NCBI GenBank assembly: GCA_003550305.1
Contig: QKYT01000098.1
Span: 207,890 to 269,795 of the forward strand
From: Glomus cerebriforme
Lineage: Eukaryota > Glomeromycota > Glomeromycetes > Glomerales > Glomeraceae
Reading direction: 5' to 3'
DNA length: 61,906 nt
The notes beneath the pieces are model-generated. The model was not told the DNA's origin. It searched no databases and worked only from the letters and a program-made list of their open reading frames with translations. Shown here one piece after another: positions 25,105 to 36,754 of the stretch; position 1 is the stretch's first letter; each line of letters starts with the position of its first letter. A program made the position numbers and the translations under genes.

Positions 25105-26774
25105 ATTGTAGTGATGAGAAATTGGGAAATTTGATATATATTTATAAGTATTGCTTCCCCGCAGATCGGCAACATGCATAAAAATTTCATTTCACGTGGT
25201 TACATATACATAATTTAATTAATGTGAGATACGATATATCCGATAAAAAAAATCTTCGATACGCATTTTGATTATTCAAATAAAATAAATAGAATAGAAT
25301 TTTTATATTATTTCTAATAAAAGTATTAAGTAAAGTATAAGAAAAATAAAATCTTAGATGAACCAAAAAGAACCTCGCGTGATTTTATTGGATTAACAAT
25401 GTTTTCAATTCTTTCTATATCAATATCATTGGAGTTCGTTGAATCTTGATTAACATCTCGTTGGTAAATATTCTCCTGTTGTTCCGCTCATTTTTTCGCC
25501 CGTCTGTCAATTCTCTTAACGTTTCTTGTCCATTGTCTAAAAAAAAAAAAAAAAAGAGGCGTGAGTCAGCAGTTCATAAAATGACTAAAGAAAGTTTGCA
25601 CTCATTACTCTCAACAATCTAGAGAATAGAAATAGACTACCGCAGCAATCCAATAAAAGAGTCAACTTCTAACAGACAAGTTGTTTGATGTTTAAGAAAG
25701 GTACGTAGCTGGTTCTTCCTCTTCCAAAAGCCAGATCTTAAACAGGAAAATTTCAAACAGCTTGAAAGTAAAGAAGCACCACCTTTTACGGATTGTAACT
25801 GTACAATACTTTTTTGACTCACAACTTTGATACTTTCGTTCCAATTATTTAGAATATTAGTTGCTTTTCCGTGGAGATAACTCTATGTAAGTGCATACAT
25901 TATATAAATTCTCTTCAAGTGCACGGTAGGCTTGATCCCAGCTTATAAGAGCTCTATATATTATACTCTCTATAAATGCAAATCCTCTCTAAGTGCATAT
26001 TCTGCTATTTTTTTTACTATGGACCCAGGGGGGTGCACTTGGGAAAGTGTCACTGTAATATTACACCTAGGCTTTTGTTGTCTTTAAATCTTTTGCTTCT
26101 GTAATAATTACAGATTAAAAAAAATCGCGTAAAAAATGCAATATGCGTAGTCACGTGAAAGTCACAGCCAGGTCTTACACGTGATCAAAATGTCTGTTGA
26201 AGCGGAAATAGCATTTGCAAAGTGTCCTTAGTAAATCCGCCTGGAAGATGTCTATTGTATTGATTTCTGACCGATTGATCGCTTCCTCAAAGGTTTTCCC
26301 ATAGTTGATTGGCCTTAGTAGCACGCACCTCTGCTCGACATGCTTCCTGGAACAAAGTGTGCTAAATTTTTTGGCATTGAATTCTGGAATCGTCCACATC
26401 ATCATCATCAGCATCTATATGCCATGCAACAAATCTTGCGCACGAGTGTTGTTACCAGAGGTAGCTGATTGTCTTAACGTATGTCTCGGAACGGATTCTG
26501 TTTGGTTGAGCTATCCGTTTATCCGATTACGGATCATAGAAGCGTAAATTACGACGATATAGTTCCTCACCATCTACTTCCGTAATAATGACGATGCGAT
26601 TCTTTTTTCTTTCATTTATTAGTACAAACTACAGTTATATGACGTCATGAATAACTAAATTTGCGTTTAAAGATTATCCGTCTTGTCGGATATCTTTTCG
26701 GATCGAGATTACCCGGATGGACGGTGAAATTTTTATAAATTTCTGAGTATTTTTTTTTCATTCATTTAAATAAA
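25105..26774. other. Spacer with transposon-end relic and coding-like scraps
   Basis: About 1.7 kb. On the minus strand near 25540-25330 a pyrimidine tract with an AG acceptor precedes an exon-like stretch (RNVKRIDRRAKK, one stop, then AEQQENIYQRDVNQDS), probably a decayed gene piece. A transposon-end-like block at 25860-26066 is called separately. The 26175-26547 interval has short open frames on both strands (up to 80 codons) that I do not recognise and did not call. Confidence 0.4.
25860..26066. repeat. Decayed DNA-transposon end (repeated 'aagtgca' blocks)
   Basis: The word AAGTGCA or its complement recurs (near 25888, 25917, 25995, 26033), each time beside 'ctct' or 'ttct' words, and the block finishes with GGGTGCACTTGGGAAAGTGT then CACTGTAATATTA. 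Reversed, this begins CAGTGACACTTTCCCAAGTG preceded by TA, which has the look of a Tc1/mariner-pogo-type terminal inverted repeat with a TA target. I see no matching opposite end nearby, so it is likely a solo remnant. Confidence 0.4.
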
Positions 26775-27621
26775 ATGTCAACATACAAGTTTGGACAACA
26801 TATAATTCATTCAAGTCAAGTATTTTTTCTTTCTAAGCAATGTTTTGGATTTGTTAACTTAAAACCAGTTGCCGCGTAAGTAACCATAAATACTAATTTA
26901 ATGAATAAAGCATTGTTTTTATTAATTTCATCAACTCATCCTTCTTTTAAATAATATAACAGTGGTCGTATCCTTTAAAACTATATATATTTTATTATTA
27001 TTTATAGATATAATTTCTTTAATATATGAATATTAATTAGATGTTTTATTAGCGCCAATTCGTCTAGTTCAAAGATATAGTGATTTGAATTCTGATGAAG
27101 TAAGAATGAATGAATGGATTATTAACATGGTGAATAAAAATTCATTTTTATTAAACTTTTCTGATTTTAGGTGTGTGATTTATTTTTGAGTGCACAAAAA
27201 ATTGGTAAAGTTATCGAAAGAGAATATCAAGGAACCTCATTGACTTTTGCGATTCAGGTAATTATAATTAAAAAAACGTCAGTTTTTCAAACATCAATAT
27301 ATTAATAATTTTGATTTTTTTTTTTAAAAAATGAAGGATGGACCCGAAGCGGGACAAACAGTATGTTTTCACAATATACATAATTTTAATGATTATTACT
27401 TATTAATTATTGTTTTAATATATTATCAGGTACCACATTGTCATCTACACATAATTCCAAGAAAAGCAGGAGATTGGATGAATAACGATGATATTTATAC
27501 AGAAATTGATAAAGCCTCTAAAGTTGACAATGAAGAAAGAACTCCTAGAAGTTTCGAAGAAATGGAAAAAGAAGCCAAATATTTACGACAATTTTTTAAT
27601 AATGATAATGTTAAAAATTAA
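26775..27621 (+). CDS. FHIT: FHIT-family HIT hydrolase, 6 exons with a 5-nt microexon
   Basis: Exons 26775-26875, 26963-26967, 27041-27099, 27171-27257, 27337-27360 and 27430-27621 give 155 aa. The protein aligns with human FHIT throughout: KFGQHIIHSSQVFFL, NLKPVAAGHVLLAPIRLVQR, GTSLTFAIQDGPEAGQTVPH and the histidine triad HCHLH (residues 95-99) followed by IIPRKAGDW. FHIT hydrolyses diadenosine triphosphate to AMP and ADP. The second exon is only 5 nt (TGGTC): it supplies the end of the second Ala codon, the Gly codon and the first base of His in 'VAAGHVL', and without it the conserved AGH motif is lost and the frame breaks. Exon 5 is only 24 nt (DGPEAGQT). The gene converges on the F-box-like gene with 31 bp between stop codons, so 3' UTRs must overlap. 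Confidence 0.92.
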
Positions 27622-27652
27622 ATGTATTATTATCTAATGTCTATTATAAATT

Positions 27653-28111
27653 TTAACAATTAATCCAAGTCCATTTCTTTCTTAAAGAAATTTCCATGCT
27701 ATTAATATTATTTTCTGTACCAATTTTATTAATTTTTTCAAAATGTTTAACAACTTTAACAATCATACTAACAACTCTATCAACACTCGTACACAATTTC
27801 ATTTTAATTGTCCAAGGAAAAATTTCGAAAGGAGGAATTTTTGATGTTAATTTAATATTTAAAATATTTTTTGAGATAAAAACTTCTTGATGATAATTTT
27901 GTAATGAAGGATGGGATAAAAGTGATGTACGTAATTGATAGAGAATGAATGGTGGAACTAAATTATAAAATAATTTATTTGCATATCGAAGTTTGAAATG
28001 TAAATCTATCAAATTACAATTTGCGAAGATTAAATCATAGAGTTCTGAAGGTAAAGTCGTTAATGTTGGTTTGGTTCTTAAAAGTTGAACTTGAGAAATT
28101 TTAGAATCCAT
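27653..28111 (-). CDS. Small F-box-like protein, single exon
   Basis: A 152-aa intronless frame. Residues about 17-60 (TLPSELYDLIFANCNLIDL...) follow the F-box pattern of a short Leu-Pro-x-Glu helix start and hydrophobic spacing, which would bind Skp1 in an SCF ubiquitin ligase. No leucine-rich repeats follow; the remainder is basic and hydrophobic without known motifs, ending FKKW-like at RKKWTWINC. It is shorter than the two other F-box genes in this window. Overlapping transcription with FHIT on the other strand is likely. The coding status is supported by length and clean composition, the function only by the weak F-box. Confidence 0.6.
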   Translation of the reverse strand: MDSKISQVQLLRTKPTLTTLPSELYDLIFANCNLIDLHFKLRYANKLFYNLVPPFILYQLRTSLLSHPSLQNYHQEVFISKNILNIKLTSKIPPFEIFPWTIKMKLCTSVDRVVSMIVKVVKHFEKINKIGTENNINSMEISLRKKWTWINC

Positions 28112-28301
28112 TTTTTTTTTTCGTTTTAGACGATTTTGCCTATTTTAAAGGTTTTTATAGATTTTTTTTGAATCGTGTAACGATTAACATGATTTGTAAT
28201 CAAACATTACATAATTTTATGACGAAATATTTTATATTTTAATAATCATATTTATTTACTAAAATTTAGTTCAATATATAAATTTTCAAATACAACACAC
28301 T

Positions 28302-28973
28302 TCACAATCCCAAATTTTGCAAATCTTGCAACATATGATCAGGACCACTGACTTTATAACTAAGAGGACCGGGTTCTTCGATGTTTAATACTTTAATAAC
28401 ACCATTATCTACATACATCGAATAACGCACTCCACGTTCACCAAAAAGAGGTATTTTTTGAAGAAGACCTAATTCACCATGAAATGATGCTTCTCCATCC
28501 CCTAACATGAGAACTTTGCCATGATTATTACGACTTATTGCCCATTCGCGCAAGACATAAGGGTCTAAAAGTAAAAGATTAATAAATTAAAAAATAGTTT
28601 TAAATAAAAAGTGTTAAATAAAAGCTTACCGTTTACTGCAGTACACGCGATAGTATCAACACCCTTGGCCTTTAAAGCATCTGATTTATCAACGAATTGA
28701 GGCAAGTGTTTTGAGCTACACAGAGAAGTGTAAGCACCTAATTTTATAATAAACGAGATTGGTTAATTATCAAAAAATGGTTTTAAAACTTCGAGGTTTT
28801 GTTGTACAGAAATAAAATTTATATATACCGGGAATTCCAAAAAGGACGACTTTCTTTCCACTGAAAATATCCTTAGTAGTAACTTTATGAGGTAGTTCTT
28901 CACCTTCATTTAATACTCCAAAATATAGATCATCGGGAATACGATCACCAACTTTGATTTTTGGATTGGACAT
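28302..28973 (-). CDS. Type II (PRX5/AHP1-like) peroxiredoxin, 3 exons
   Basis: Minus-strand exons 28973-28829, 28737-28630 and 28564-28302 give 171 aa, the usual size for this family. Conserved features include KVGDRIPDDLYFG, GKKVVLFGIPGAYTSLCSSK with the peroxidatic Cys at about residue 55, HLPQFVDKSDALKAKGVD and the AVNDPYVLREW segment. The classic family motif is PGAFTPTCS; here it is PGAYTSLCS, with Leu just before the Cys but the spacing kept. Role: reduction of H2O2 and alkyl hydroperoxides with thioredoxin or glutaredoxin as electron donor. No N-terminal targeting sequence and no C-terminal peroxisomal signal (ends QNLGL), so a cytosolic enzyme is expected. Both introns are GT-AG. Confidence 0.93.
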
Positions 28974-29439
28974 TTTTAATACCTTTTTTTCAACAATTAT
29001 TGGAAAAGAAAGTTCGAAAGTCGCTGTTTATATCTAAAAAATATGAAACACTATACCATATAATTAATTTAAGAAATTGATTACAAATTATGAAATAATA
29101 CATGATATCATTAATTAAAGGCATGTGAGATCACATTGTACAAATCGTTGGATATATTTGAATTAGTATATTATTTTAATGCATATGATGACAGAAATTA
29201 TTAATAATACAGTAATATTTTAAAACGTTTCGTTGATCATTTTCATCGGTAATATATAAAAAATTTATAGTTATATTCTTGAATAAGTTTAATCAATTTT
29301 TTCATATCTGAATATTTTGAACCCGCTTATTAATATACAATCTAAAAAAAGTTAAGCATTTTAATTACTCTCATACTGAGATACAAATTACAAAAAAGAT
29401 CTCGTCAAAAATAGTAAAACTAATTTAAAACCCCTACAG

Positions 29440-29690
29440 ACACCCAGCAATATACTTGAGATAGAGGTAGCACCATCCAGAGAGTATCCCGATTTACACC
29501 TTTAACAAAGCCGCACTTAACTCCCAGAACTGTCAGATCCATCAGAGGACCCTGAATAGAATGGACCATTGATTTGGGCCAAGAAGATCTTGTGGTAAGC
29601 ATTGAAAAGTAGGATCGAACCTCGATGTCTGTAATCGAGAGATTTGTACTGAGGAAGGTCCGAATATCATATACCGACTTTTTAAACCGC
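29440..29690 (-). repeat. tRNA-derived SINE candidate
   Basis: A GC-richer block with no convincing open frame. On the minus strand it contains GGTTCGATCC, a perfect RNA polymerase III B-box, about 57 nt after a candidate start at GTCGGTATATG (near 29680). A 6-bp hairpin with a 7-nt loop (CTCGAT...ATCGAG) precedes the B-box. The arms do not fold as a proper tRNA because the T stem is unpaired, so a degraded tRNA-derived short retroelement is more likely than a functional tRNA. Confidence 0.35.
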
Positions 29691-29708
29691 TTATTAATAG
29701 AAAGAAAT

Positions 29709-32700
29709 TTGAAAGCCGGGTTTATAATTTCTTGAAAATTTAGTAGTTTTTGCCTGAATTAATTATTTGAATATAATTCTGGCCAAAGGCATAATAACGC
29801 CGGTCAAATTTGGCATAATTCGGGCCAGGAGTGCTTAGCAAACAAAAATTGGACATGTTAAAATTAATGTTTAATGACAAATCTTTACTCTTTTCAAAAA
29901 ACACGTTTCGTCGTTTTGATACTCAAACACGGAAGCGGAGGATCATCGTAAAAAATATTTGTCACCCGAGTCACACCCCTCTAGGGACTTTTCGGTGAGT
30001 GAAAACCTATTTGTCACACAATTATTTGTCACATACGCAATTTTATAAAATCTAAATCGTGTATATAAATACTTGCATTTTCTTTCACAACCAAAGAATT
30101 AAAGAATTTTATGTCTTTTCATGGTAAATATTTTACTCATTACCTTTTTTCAAATTTATTGTGCCTCAAGTCATAATATGCCCAAATCAAAATAATTATT
30201 ATACAATATACAGTAATAATGGCCTGATAATTTAGGCCAATTGTCAACTTGAGGCAAATTCCAACAAAGAATTTGAAATATCAGTTATCATCATCGATAT
30301 CTATTATGAACAAAAAATTAGTATTTGGAATACTGTAAATATACATAATACATTAACATTACCATTTAATTGTAAGTCAAGTAATTGAGAATCTTGAACA
30401 TCTATTAGTAAAATAACAAAATTAGTGATTATCGGATTAATGATTTGATGATAAAAAATTTTAAACACAATACCTCCATTAATATATGAAGTGATAATAG
30501 ACGAATTAATGGGTTTTGGTAAATTACTAAATGTAAATGCTCTACTGGTATATGTAGCATCAGGATCTTTTTTATACGGTGTTGAAATATTTGGTATTTC
30601 CTTATCAGCTTCTTTAAATATGGTTTGAATTTCTCTTCCTTTATAACCAAATTTATCTACATAACTGCTTTTAATATTATTATCCCAAAAATTTACCATT
30701 TCAAATACCTCTTGAACTGTTGGTCTTTTATCTGGACTAGCGTCCATACATCTATAAGCTAATTTCTTATATATTTCAGGAGTTCCTTTACCAAATTCTG
30801 GTCTTAATCCCTTACATATTGCTAATGCTAAGCTAGCATTATGTTTTCTATTATGAAAAGGCGGTTTTCCAGATGATAATTCCGTCATGATTATACCAAC
30901 ACTATAAATATCAGAAGAAAATGTATATGCTTGTCCATTCAAAACTTCTGGCGCAATATATGGCAATACTCCACATATATTACCATCTGATTTTTGATTA
31001 TTGGATGGTCCAGATAATCCAAAATCTACAACATAAGAAATACTAGTAGTGGTACCCTCATATCTCGTCTGTAATATATTCCCACTATGAAAATCTTTAT
31101 GGAAATATCCTAATTCATGTAAAAGTTTAAGGTCGCGTAATATTCTAAATAAATCATAAATTTTCTCCTTCCATAAAATATTTTTAAAATTACTTGAAAG
31201 AACGTGTCTCAAACTTCCTATTTCTGCATATTTCATAATCATCATAAATTCTTTAGTTTCCGGATCTTTGGTAATTCCATATAAATTTAAATCATAAGAA
31301 CTTTCTGAATAAATCTTCCAATGTGTTTTAAGCTATTATTTACATTAAATTTAATCAAATTAATAGTTAAAACATTAATTAATAAAAAAAATATATTATA
31401 TGTACAAATTTAACATAAAATACCTCGTTTAAATATTCAACTGACATGTTCTGTGATCCATTTAACTTTTTCAAAGCAACATTTAAAGGTTTAGGTTCTT
31501 TTTTTTTCCAACTTCCATCATCTTCTTTAGTATAATTTGCCTTGCCATCAATCCATGTTGCAGTATACACTTTGGCAAATCCACCTTCACCAATTTGTTT
31601 TATATCTTTGAATCTATCAAACGGTACCCATTCAACAAATTCACTATTGTATAAAGGATGATAATTCCTTGCATTATAAATTGTATCTTTGATAAATTTA
31701 TCAATATCATGATTTCCACTGGTCCATCCTTCTATCATGCAACGAGGATCACATTCTTTACACCATAATTCTTCGGTAAATGGTTTATTACAATAAGAAC
31801 AATTTTTAGGATTGATGCTTATTGAATTAGAATCTTTATCAGAGATATTTAATTTATTTAATTCAGATTCCATTAGAACTGGAGTTTCATTGTCTAAAAA
31901 AAAATGTAGATCATATAGTTATATGCTTATATCTTATCGAGCCGATTTACTGATAATCAAATTTTAGGGTTTTCCCTGGGAACGGGGTTCTTAGGAGCGT
32001 TATTGTATTTTTTAGAGAAGGTAATTAGGAGAGAAAAAGTATTTGCTTTAACTTTTTCTTTTAAGAACGTTAACTAATTAATGTATTATTTTTATTTTTA
32101 GGGACTTCTTCAAATTGAGACAACTCCGAAACCTTTTTTTTAGATTAAATTAAGAATAATGTATTCACATTACGAGCATAATCCAATATGATTAATTTCT
32201 TTTCTTCTTACGACTTTCTGGAATCTCGGAACATGTCTCAAAGGTATTTTCAGGGGAAGGATACTGTTTTTTTTAAAGTATTTAGTGATATCACATAACC
32301 AGACTTTCTAAATCAAAGAAATTACTCAAGTTTGTTTGGTTGGGATAAATATGCAAGAAAAACTTGGGAAAAATTGGTCCTTCACGCTTTATACTATTTG
32401 GTTGATCGAGTTTTAGTAAAGCCGTTGTGAAATTCCGTGGCACGTTATTGAAATCTATTTTTCATTGAATTGAAAATGATGTTTCAACCATCATATCAAT
32501 TGAAGGATTATTATAAGAAATAGCTTTAGTTAATCAACAAGCCATCAAGCATTTAAAAAATCAGCAAGATTAACTGTGTAAATTATTTTATATTTACCTT
32601 TATTTTTTAAATCTTTAACAAATTACCAATTTTCGTTCATATGCAATTAGCATGTTATTATTTAATACTATTCTGATCATCAAGTTCATATACAAGAAGG

Positions 32701-33452
32701 CACTACGGTATTCAGAAAGATTGAAAGATTTTAAATCCTGTGGCCAAAGCCTCCAACGCCTTCTGTAAAGAATAAAAATATTAATGGATGGACACAACGC
32801 CGTTCTCGAAGAAGAAAGAGCGAAAAAAGACGTAAAAACGATGATCCTATAAATAATGAAGGATTACAAGAAATGATAACTTATATTAAGTGTATTGTAA
32901 TGAGAAAAATAATTATATAAAAAATTTTATTTATAGGAATGGGTTAAAATCAAGTTCCCAACATACAACAAAACTAAATGGTACACTTGTGATATCAGAG
33001 TCCGAATGATATATTTGGGAACAAGGAGATATTAAATCAACTGTAATTTATAAGCTATATACTTTAGGAAATTTGAGTAAAAAATTATAGTTTATTAGAT
33101 ACTTTTAGCAATAATTACTTTAAAGAAAAAAATTACAGAAATAAAATTCACAAATTGTATTATTATCAGCTATTCAAATTTACAGTATATACTGGTACCC
33201 AATTACAAAATGACATTAAAAAATGCTTACTATAGCAAAGTATAAGACTTGACCCTCCCCATGTTGTTAACTTGCTACAAAAATTTCACTTTTTTGATAT
33301 TTTGCACGCATTATATGCATTAAATTCTCCGTTCATCACGTGATACACTATACAATTTGTCACTCCCTGGCACACATCATTTGTCACATAGTTAATTTCT
33401 TAACGCTGTAATTCCGGCCAAAAATTACGTGATCGAACCCGGCTTTAGACCC
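29709..33452. repeat. Inverted terminal-like words flanking the kinase gene
   Basis: AAAGCCGGGTT at about 29711 and its inverse AACCCGGCTTT at about 33437 lie 3.7 kb apart with the kinase gene between. Both sit next to GGCC-type words (aattctggcc, aattccggcc) and to direct 'TTTGTCACATA' words (about 30022 and 33370). The left and right ends are otherwise not alike over long stretches, so this is a candidate for degraded transposon ends or for two copies of one repeat family, not a proven element. Confidence 0.35.
30304..31873 (-). CDS. Protein kinase of the Glomeromycotina-expanded family, 3 exons
   Basis: Minus-strand exons 31873-31424, 31332-30474 and 30401-30304 give 468 aa. The N-terminus carries a small Cys motif (CSYCNKPF...WCKECDP), then the kinase domain: GEGGFAKV (about 95), VALKKLN (ATP-binding Lys), HKDFHSGN catalytic loop (about 227), VDFGLSG (about 252) and APEVLNG. 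The Arg of HRD is replaced by Lys, so it is a non-RD kinase. The layout is that of the very large Rhizophagus kinase family of unknown role. An acceptor-like TTTTTTTTTAG just upstream of 31886 keeps the frame open (NETPVL before the Met), so a short 5' exon may exist. The last exon ends VFQILIFCS; a neighbouring frame over the same bases reads IPNTNFLFIIDIDDDN then stop, which may be the ancestral tail after a small indel. Confidence 0.85.
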
Positions 33453-36400
33453 CCCCAAAAAGAAATAGAAGAAAAAATAGAAGAAAAAATTACCCTTAAT
33501 GACAAATTAATATTATCGTAGATAAATATCTTATCGATAAATTACTTAACTACTTAAAAACAAAAAAAAAATATAAATAATTTATAGATCTAACGTTTAT
33601 TAAAATTATAAAATCTCAATTAAATATATTTTATATAATTAAAATTGAAACCGAGGTTTTTTTTGATAACTTTAGTAAAGATGAATTTTAATAGATTCAA
33701 GGAGCAGAGGAGTGCTGGACATGTCAGAGGAAAAATGTTGGTAGATATCTTTTGAACGTATATGAAGTTTTCTTAATAAAGGTCTACTAATTCTGAGGGA
33801 GAAACTAGTTATGTACCTTTCTTTATATATACAAGAAACTGATTAATATCTAGTTATATTATACTTGCTGAGGAATCTTCTCATCTATTGTTTATTTTTA
33901 TTTTTATTAAGGCTAGTAAAGTGCATAGGAACCTCATTAATATGAAGTCTATAATAATGATTGAAATAAATATTAAAAAAAAAAATTTCAAGTACGATTT
34001 TAAGTTTATAGTTTAAGAACAATTTTTAAGAAATGCTCTTATTACAAAATATTCTCTTTTTTTTTCACATATTCAGTATCTATTAATTCTTCTGGTATTA
34101 TCTTAAATTCGGCAATATGAACTTGACACCAACAGCCTGTAATTGTTTTTCTTTAAATTTTGTCAACAAATCAAATAATATTGAAGACATAGGTGTTTGA
34201 AGAATAACATCATAATTCATTTTAGCGTCAATAATCTAACATAAATTTAATATTAATATCACGTTAAATCACTGAATTTCATTAATTACTGAAAAATTTT
34301 CATTTGAATCAACAATTCTTTCGTTATTTTTAGTTTTCTAATTATAAATGAATAAAGAATAAAAATGAATAGATTAACTCAAAATAATTAACTTAATTAA
34401 CTTGGCAAATTATTATAGCAATAATTTTAGGGGTTGATTAATTAAAAGCTCATGAAATTGTTGTTTGTAGTAAATAGAATTCGAATTTAATATATCATAA
34501 AAAAAAAATTATTTTTAAGTTGGAACAACCGTGCGAGCAAATGAAGAGTTTAATGATTTCCGTAGCAGGAATACAAATGATCCTCTTATAGGAGAAAGAG
34601 AAGAAAGAAACTAGCGCAATACTATCGGAAAATCTTTGAACTTCGTCAATCATTTATATTTTCTGTAAATTATTTTAATTCCGGCCAGAATTATAAAAAA
34701 TTTTCACACGGAACTCATGCATCTTGTATGACCGATCAATGTTTTTTACTTATAAATAAAAAAAATTAAATCCATTCATTGCAACACTTATTCGTATTCT
34801 TTTTTTACATCATTCGCCTTTTTTCATATCATTTTCTCTTTTAGCACCAATTTCAACTAATAAAATCAACCAATTCCAAAAAACAAATATAAATCTATTA
34901 GCTGAACGTATTAAAACAATTTCAACGAAGATAAAAAATATCTTTTTATTACAGAAGTAACAAAATCTAAGTTCTTTAATAGGTGTGATCATGACTTAGC
35001 CGATGGATCAAAGGTAAGGTTGCGGAAATTCTTATTTAGTAATAAAGTTGATTACACTACTTTCTTTGCAGTAAATGGGAGATTTTATTTATTTGTTTAT
35101 TTTATTTTATTTTATTTTTTTTTTGAATAAGGGATTAAGGGTACCAATGAACAAATTAAAATGCATGGAATTCAAATTCCGATAATCCGATTATAGTACA
35201 TGCAATACTATATATGCGTACAAAGATACATTAGGATATGCATATATATATATACTCGTAATCAATAAAATAATAAAAAGTTCATTTAAGACACAATTCA
35301 TGATACCCTTCTGTGTTTCAATTTTTCGACTTAAATTTAAATTGTAAATCAATAAAATTAAGAAATAAGAAATTCTTGTCGATTCAAATGTCCTGTCAAT
35401 GATAGATTAACAAGACCTAGGCTTTATTAGGATATTTTTAATAAGTCAATTTACCGCTGTTTTCGGAATTGTGCAGTTATGATCAGCATTAATTCAATCC
35501 TTTGATTCTCCTTTGAAAGTCTTTTCTTTTTTTTTTCTACATAAAAAAAATATGGGGAATAAAATTTTGTATTATCATATAATACTTAAATGTTGATTAT
35601 TCTTCTTATTGAAGGCACATTTTCCGAGCCGTTATCGGTTATCCATTATCCATTCCTGATCCATCCCGAAATGTCCCTAATGTGGATTTTTATGGTTAAT
35701 TAAATACTAAATTTCTGCGATGATGATCAGTTCTAGAAAATCCAGAATCGTCGTAATCATCTGAAAAATTCCGAAATGGGGCTTGTGTGGTAAATAAAAA
35801 CAAAGAAATCGAACAGGTGATCTTTTTTTTATGTAATATTTTTTTTTTAATGATTTTGTCTCTACTAAAAAAAAAAAAAAATTATTTATTTAAATACAAA
35901 AATGTAAATACCTTTAAGGAATAAATTTTGTGCGTAGATTAAATGATGGATTATGACCGATAATGATGTTTATTCATATGAACCAATCATTGTAGTAGTA
36001 CCATATTTGGAGTAACGCCAACGACATTTGAAGCGAATAAAGCGATTATATTTAAATTGCCAGAATACCAGATATTTTACGCGAATATTTTCTAGATGTG
36101 CTACTGATATACTAAACCAAATATAACGAGAATGGAGCTTATAAATATATAAATCATGATAACGTAGGATCTCGCATAGTCGTTTTCGACCGTCACGTTG
36201 CGGTACTAAGACTGATAAGCATAAATTGATCGCTTATCAATTATGTAAATAAGGTTAATACCGAAATATTGTCATGAATTTGCCTTTATTTATGATACAA
36301 ATCAAGACAATCGTTCGCTCCAATCCGCTTTTGTTCGTATAATAAGCCCAAATATAACAATGAAATCAAACTGTTCGAATTTAAAAAAATTGTCCTTTAC

Positions 36401-36754
36401 CGTTTTTTCAATGTATATTTAATTTCTATTTATATTAAATGCATAGAATGTCTGCGTCAAAGAAAAAATATAACATTGTTATTCATCTTAATAAATAATA
36501 ATGCGATTTGCAAAAAATTTATTGTGACACTTTGCTTTTGTTCAAATCTAGTCCCGATTTACACATTCTGTGTATAAAAGTATTAAAGTATATATATATC
36601 CAAAGTTGTCTTTTTTTGAAGGGATTTTTTTTCAAGTTTACTTCGGAATTTATAACCCTTTTTCTTTTTTTTTCATTTTTTTTATAAATTTTGAAATTTC
36701 TCTCTTACTTTTGCTAAAAAAAATTAAGTTATCAAAACTTTAAAACTCTGTGGA
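31874..36754. other. Gene-poor region with decayed fragments
   Basis: About 4.9 kb. A basic coding-like piece lies near 32777-32890 on the plus strand (WTQRRSRRRKSEKRRKND), and another at 34508-34611 (RANEEFNDFRSRNTNDPL), neither with a usable start or family match. A minus-strand relic at 34050-34370 is called separately. The 35.2-36.75 kb part shows nothing coding and ends in the SDR promoter, which has a TATA-like GTATAAAAG near 36572. Confidence 0.45.
34050..34370 (-). pseudogene. Exon-like relic of unknown gene
   Basis: After an acceptor-like TTATGTTAG at about 34245, the minus strand reads IIDAKMNYDVILQTPMSSIL and LLTKFKEKQLQ, then a one-base change of frame continues as GCWCQVHIAEFKIIPEELID. 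A further exon-like piece (KNNERIVDSNENFSVINEI) lies upstream near 34360-34290. Amino-acid composition is natural, but the frame change and lack of start and rest of gene argue for a broken gene or an unassembled multi-exon one. Family not recognised. Confidence 0.35.

Noticed and set aside
26175..26547. Overlapping open frames on both strands (79 and 80 codons)
   Set aside because: Normal-looking composition but no motif, no start context and neither strand preferred; could be part of a decayed element.
29420..29602. 60-codon minus-strand frame
   Set aside because: Lies inside the SINE-like block and has no protein features.
29610..29690. Functional tRNA on the minus strand
   Set aside because: B-box is perfect, but the T stem and acceptor stem do not pair, so it is at most a tRNA-derived relic.
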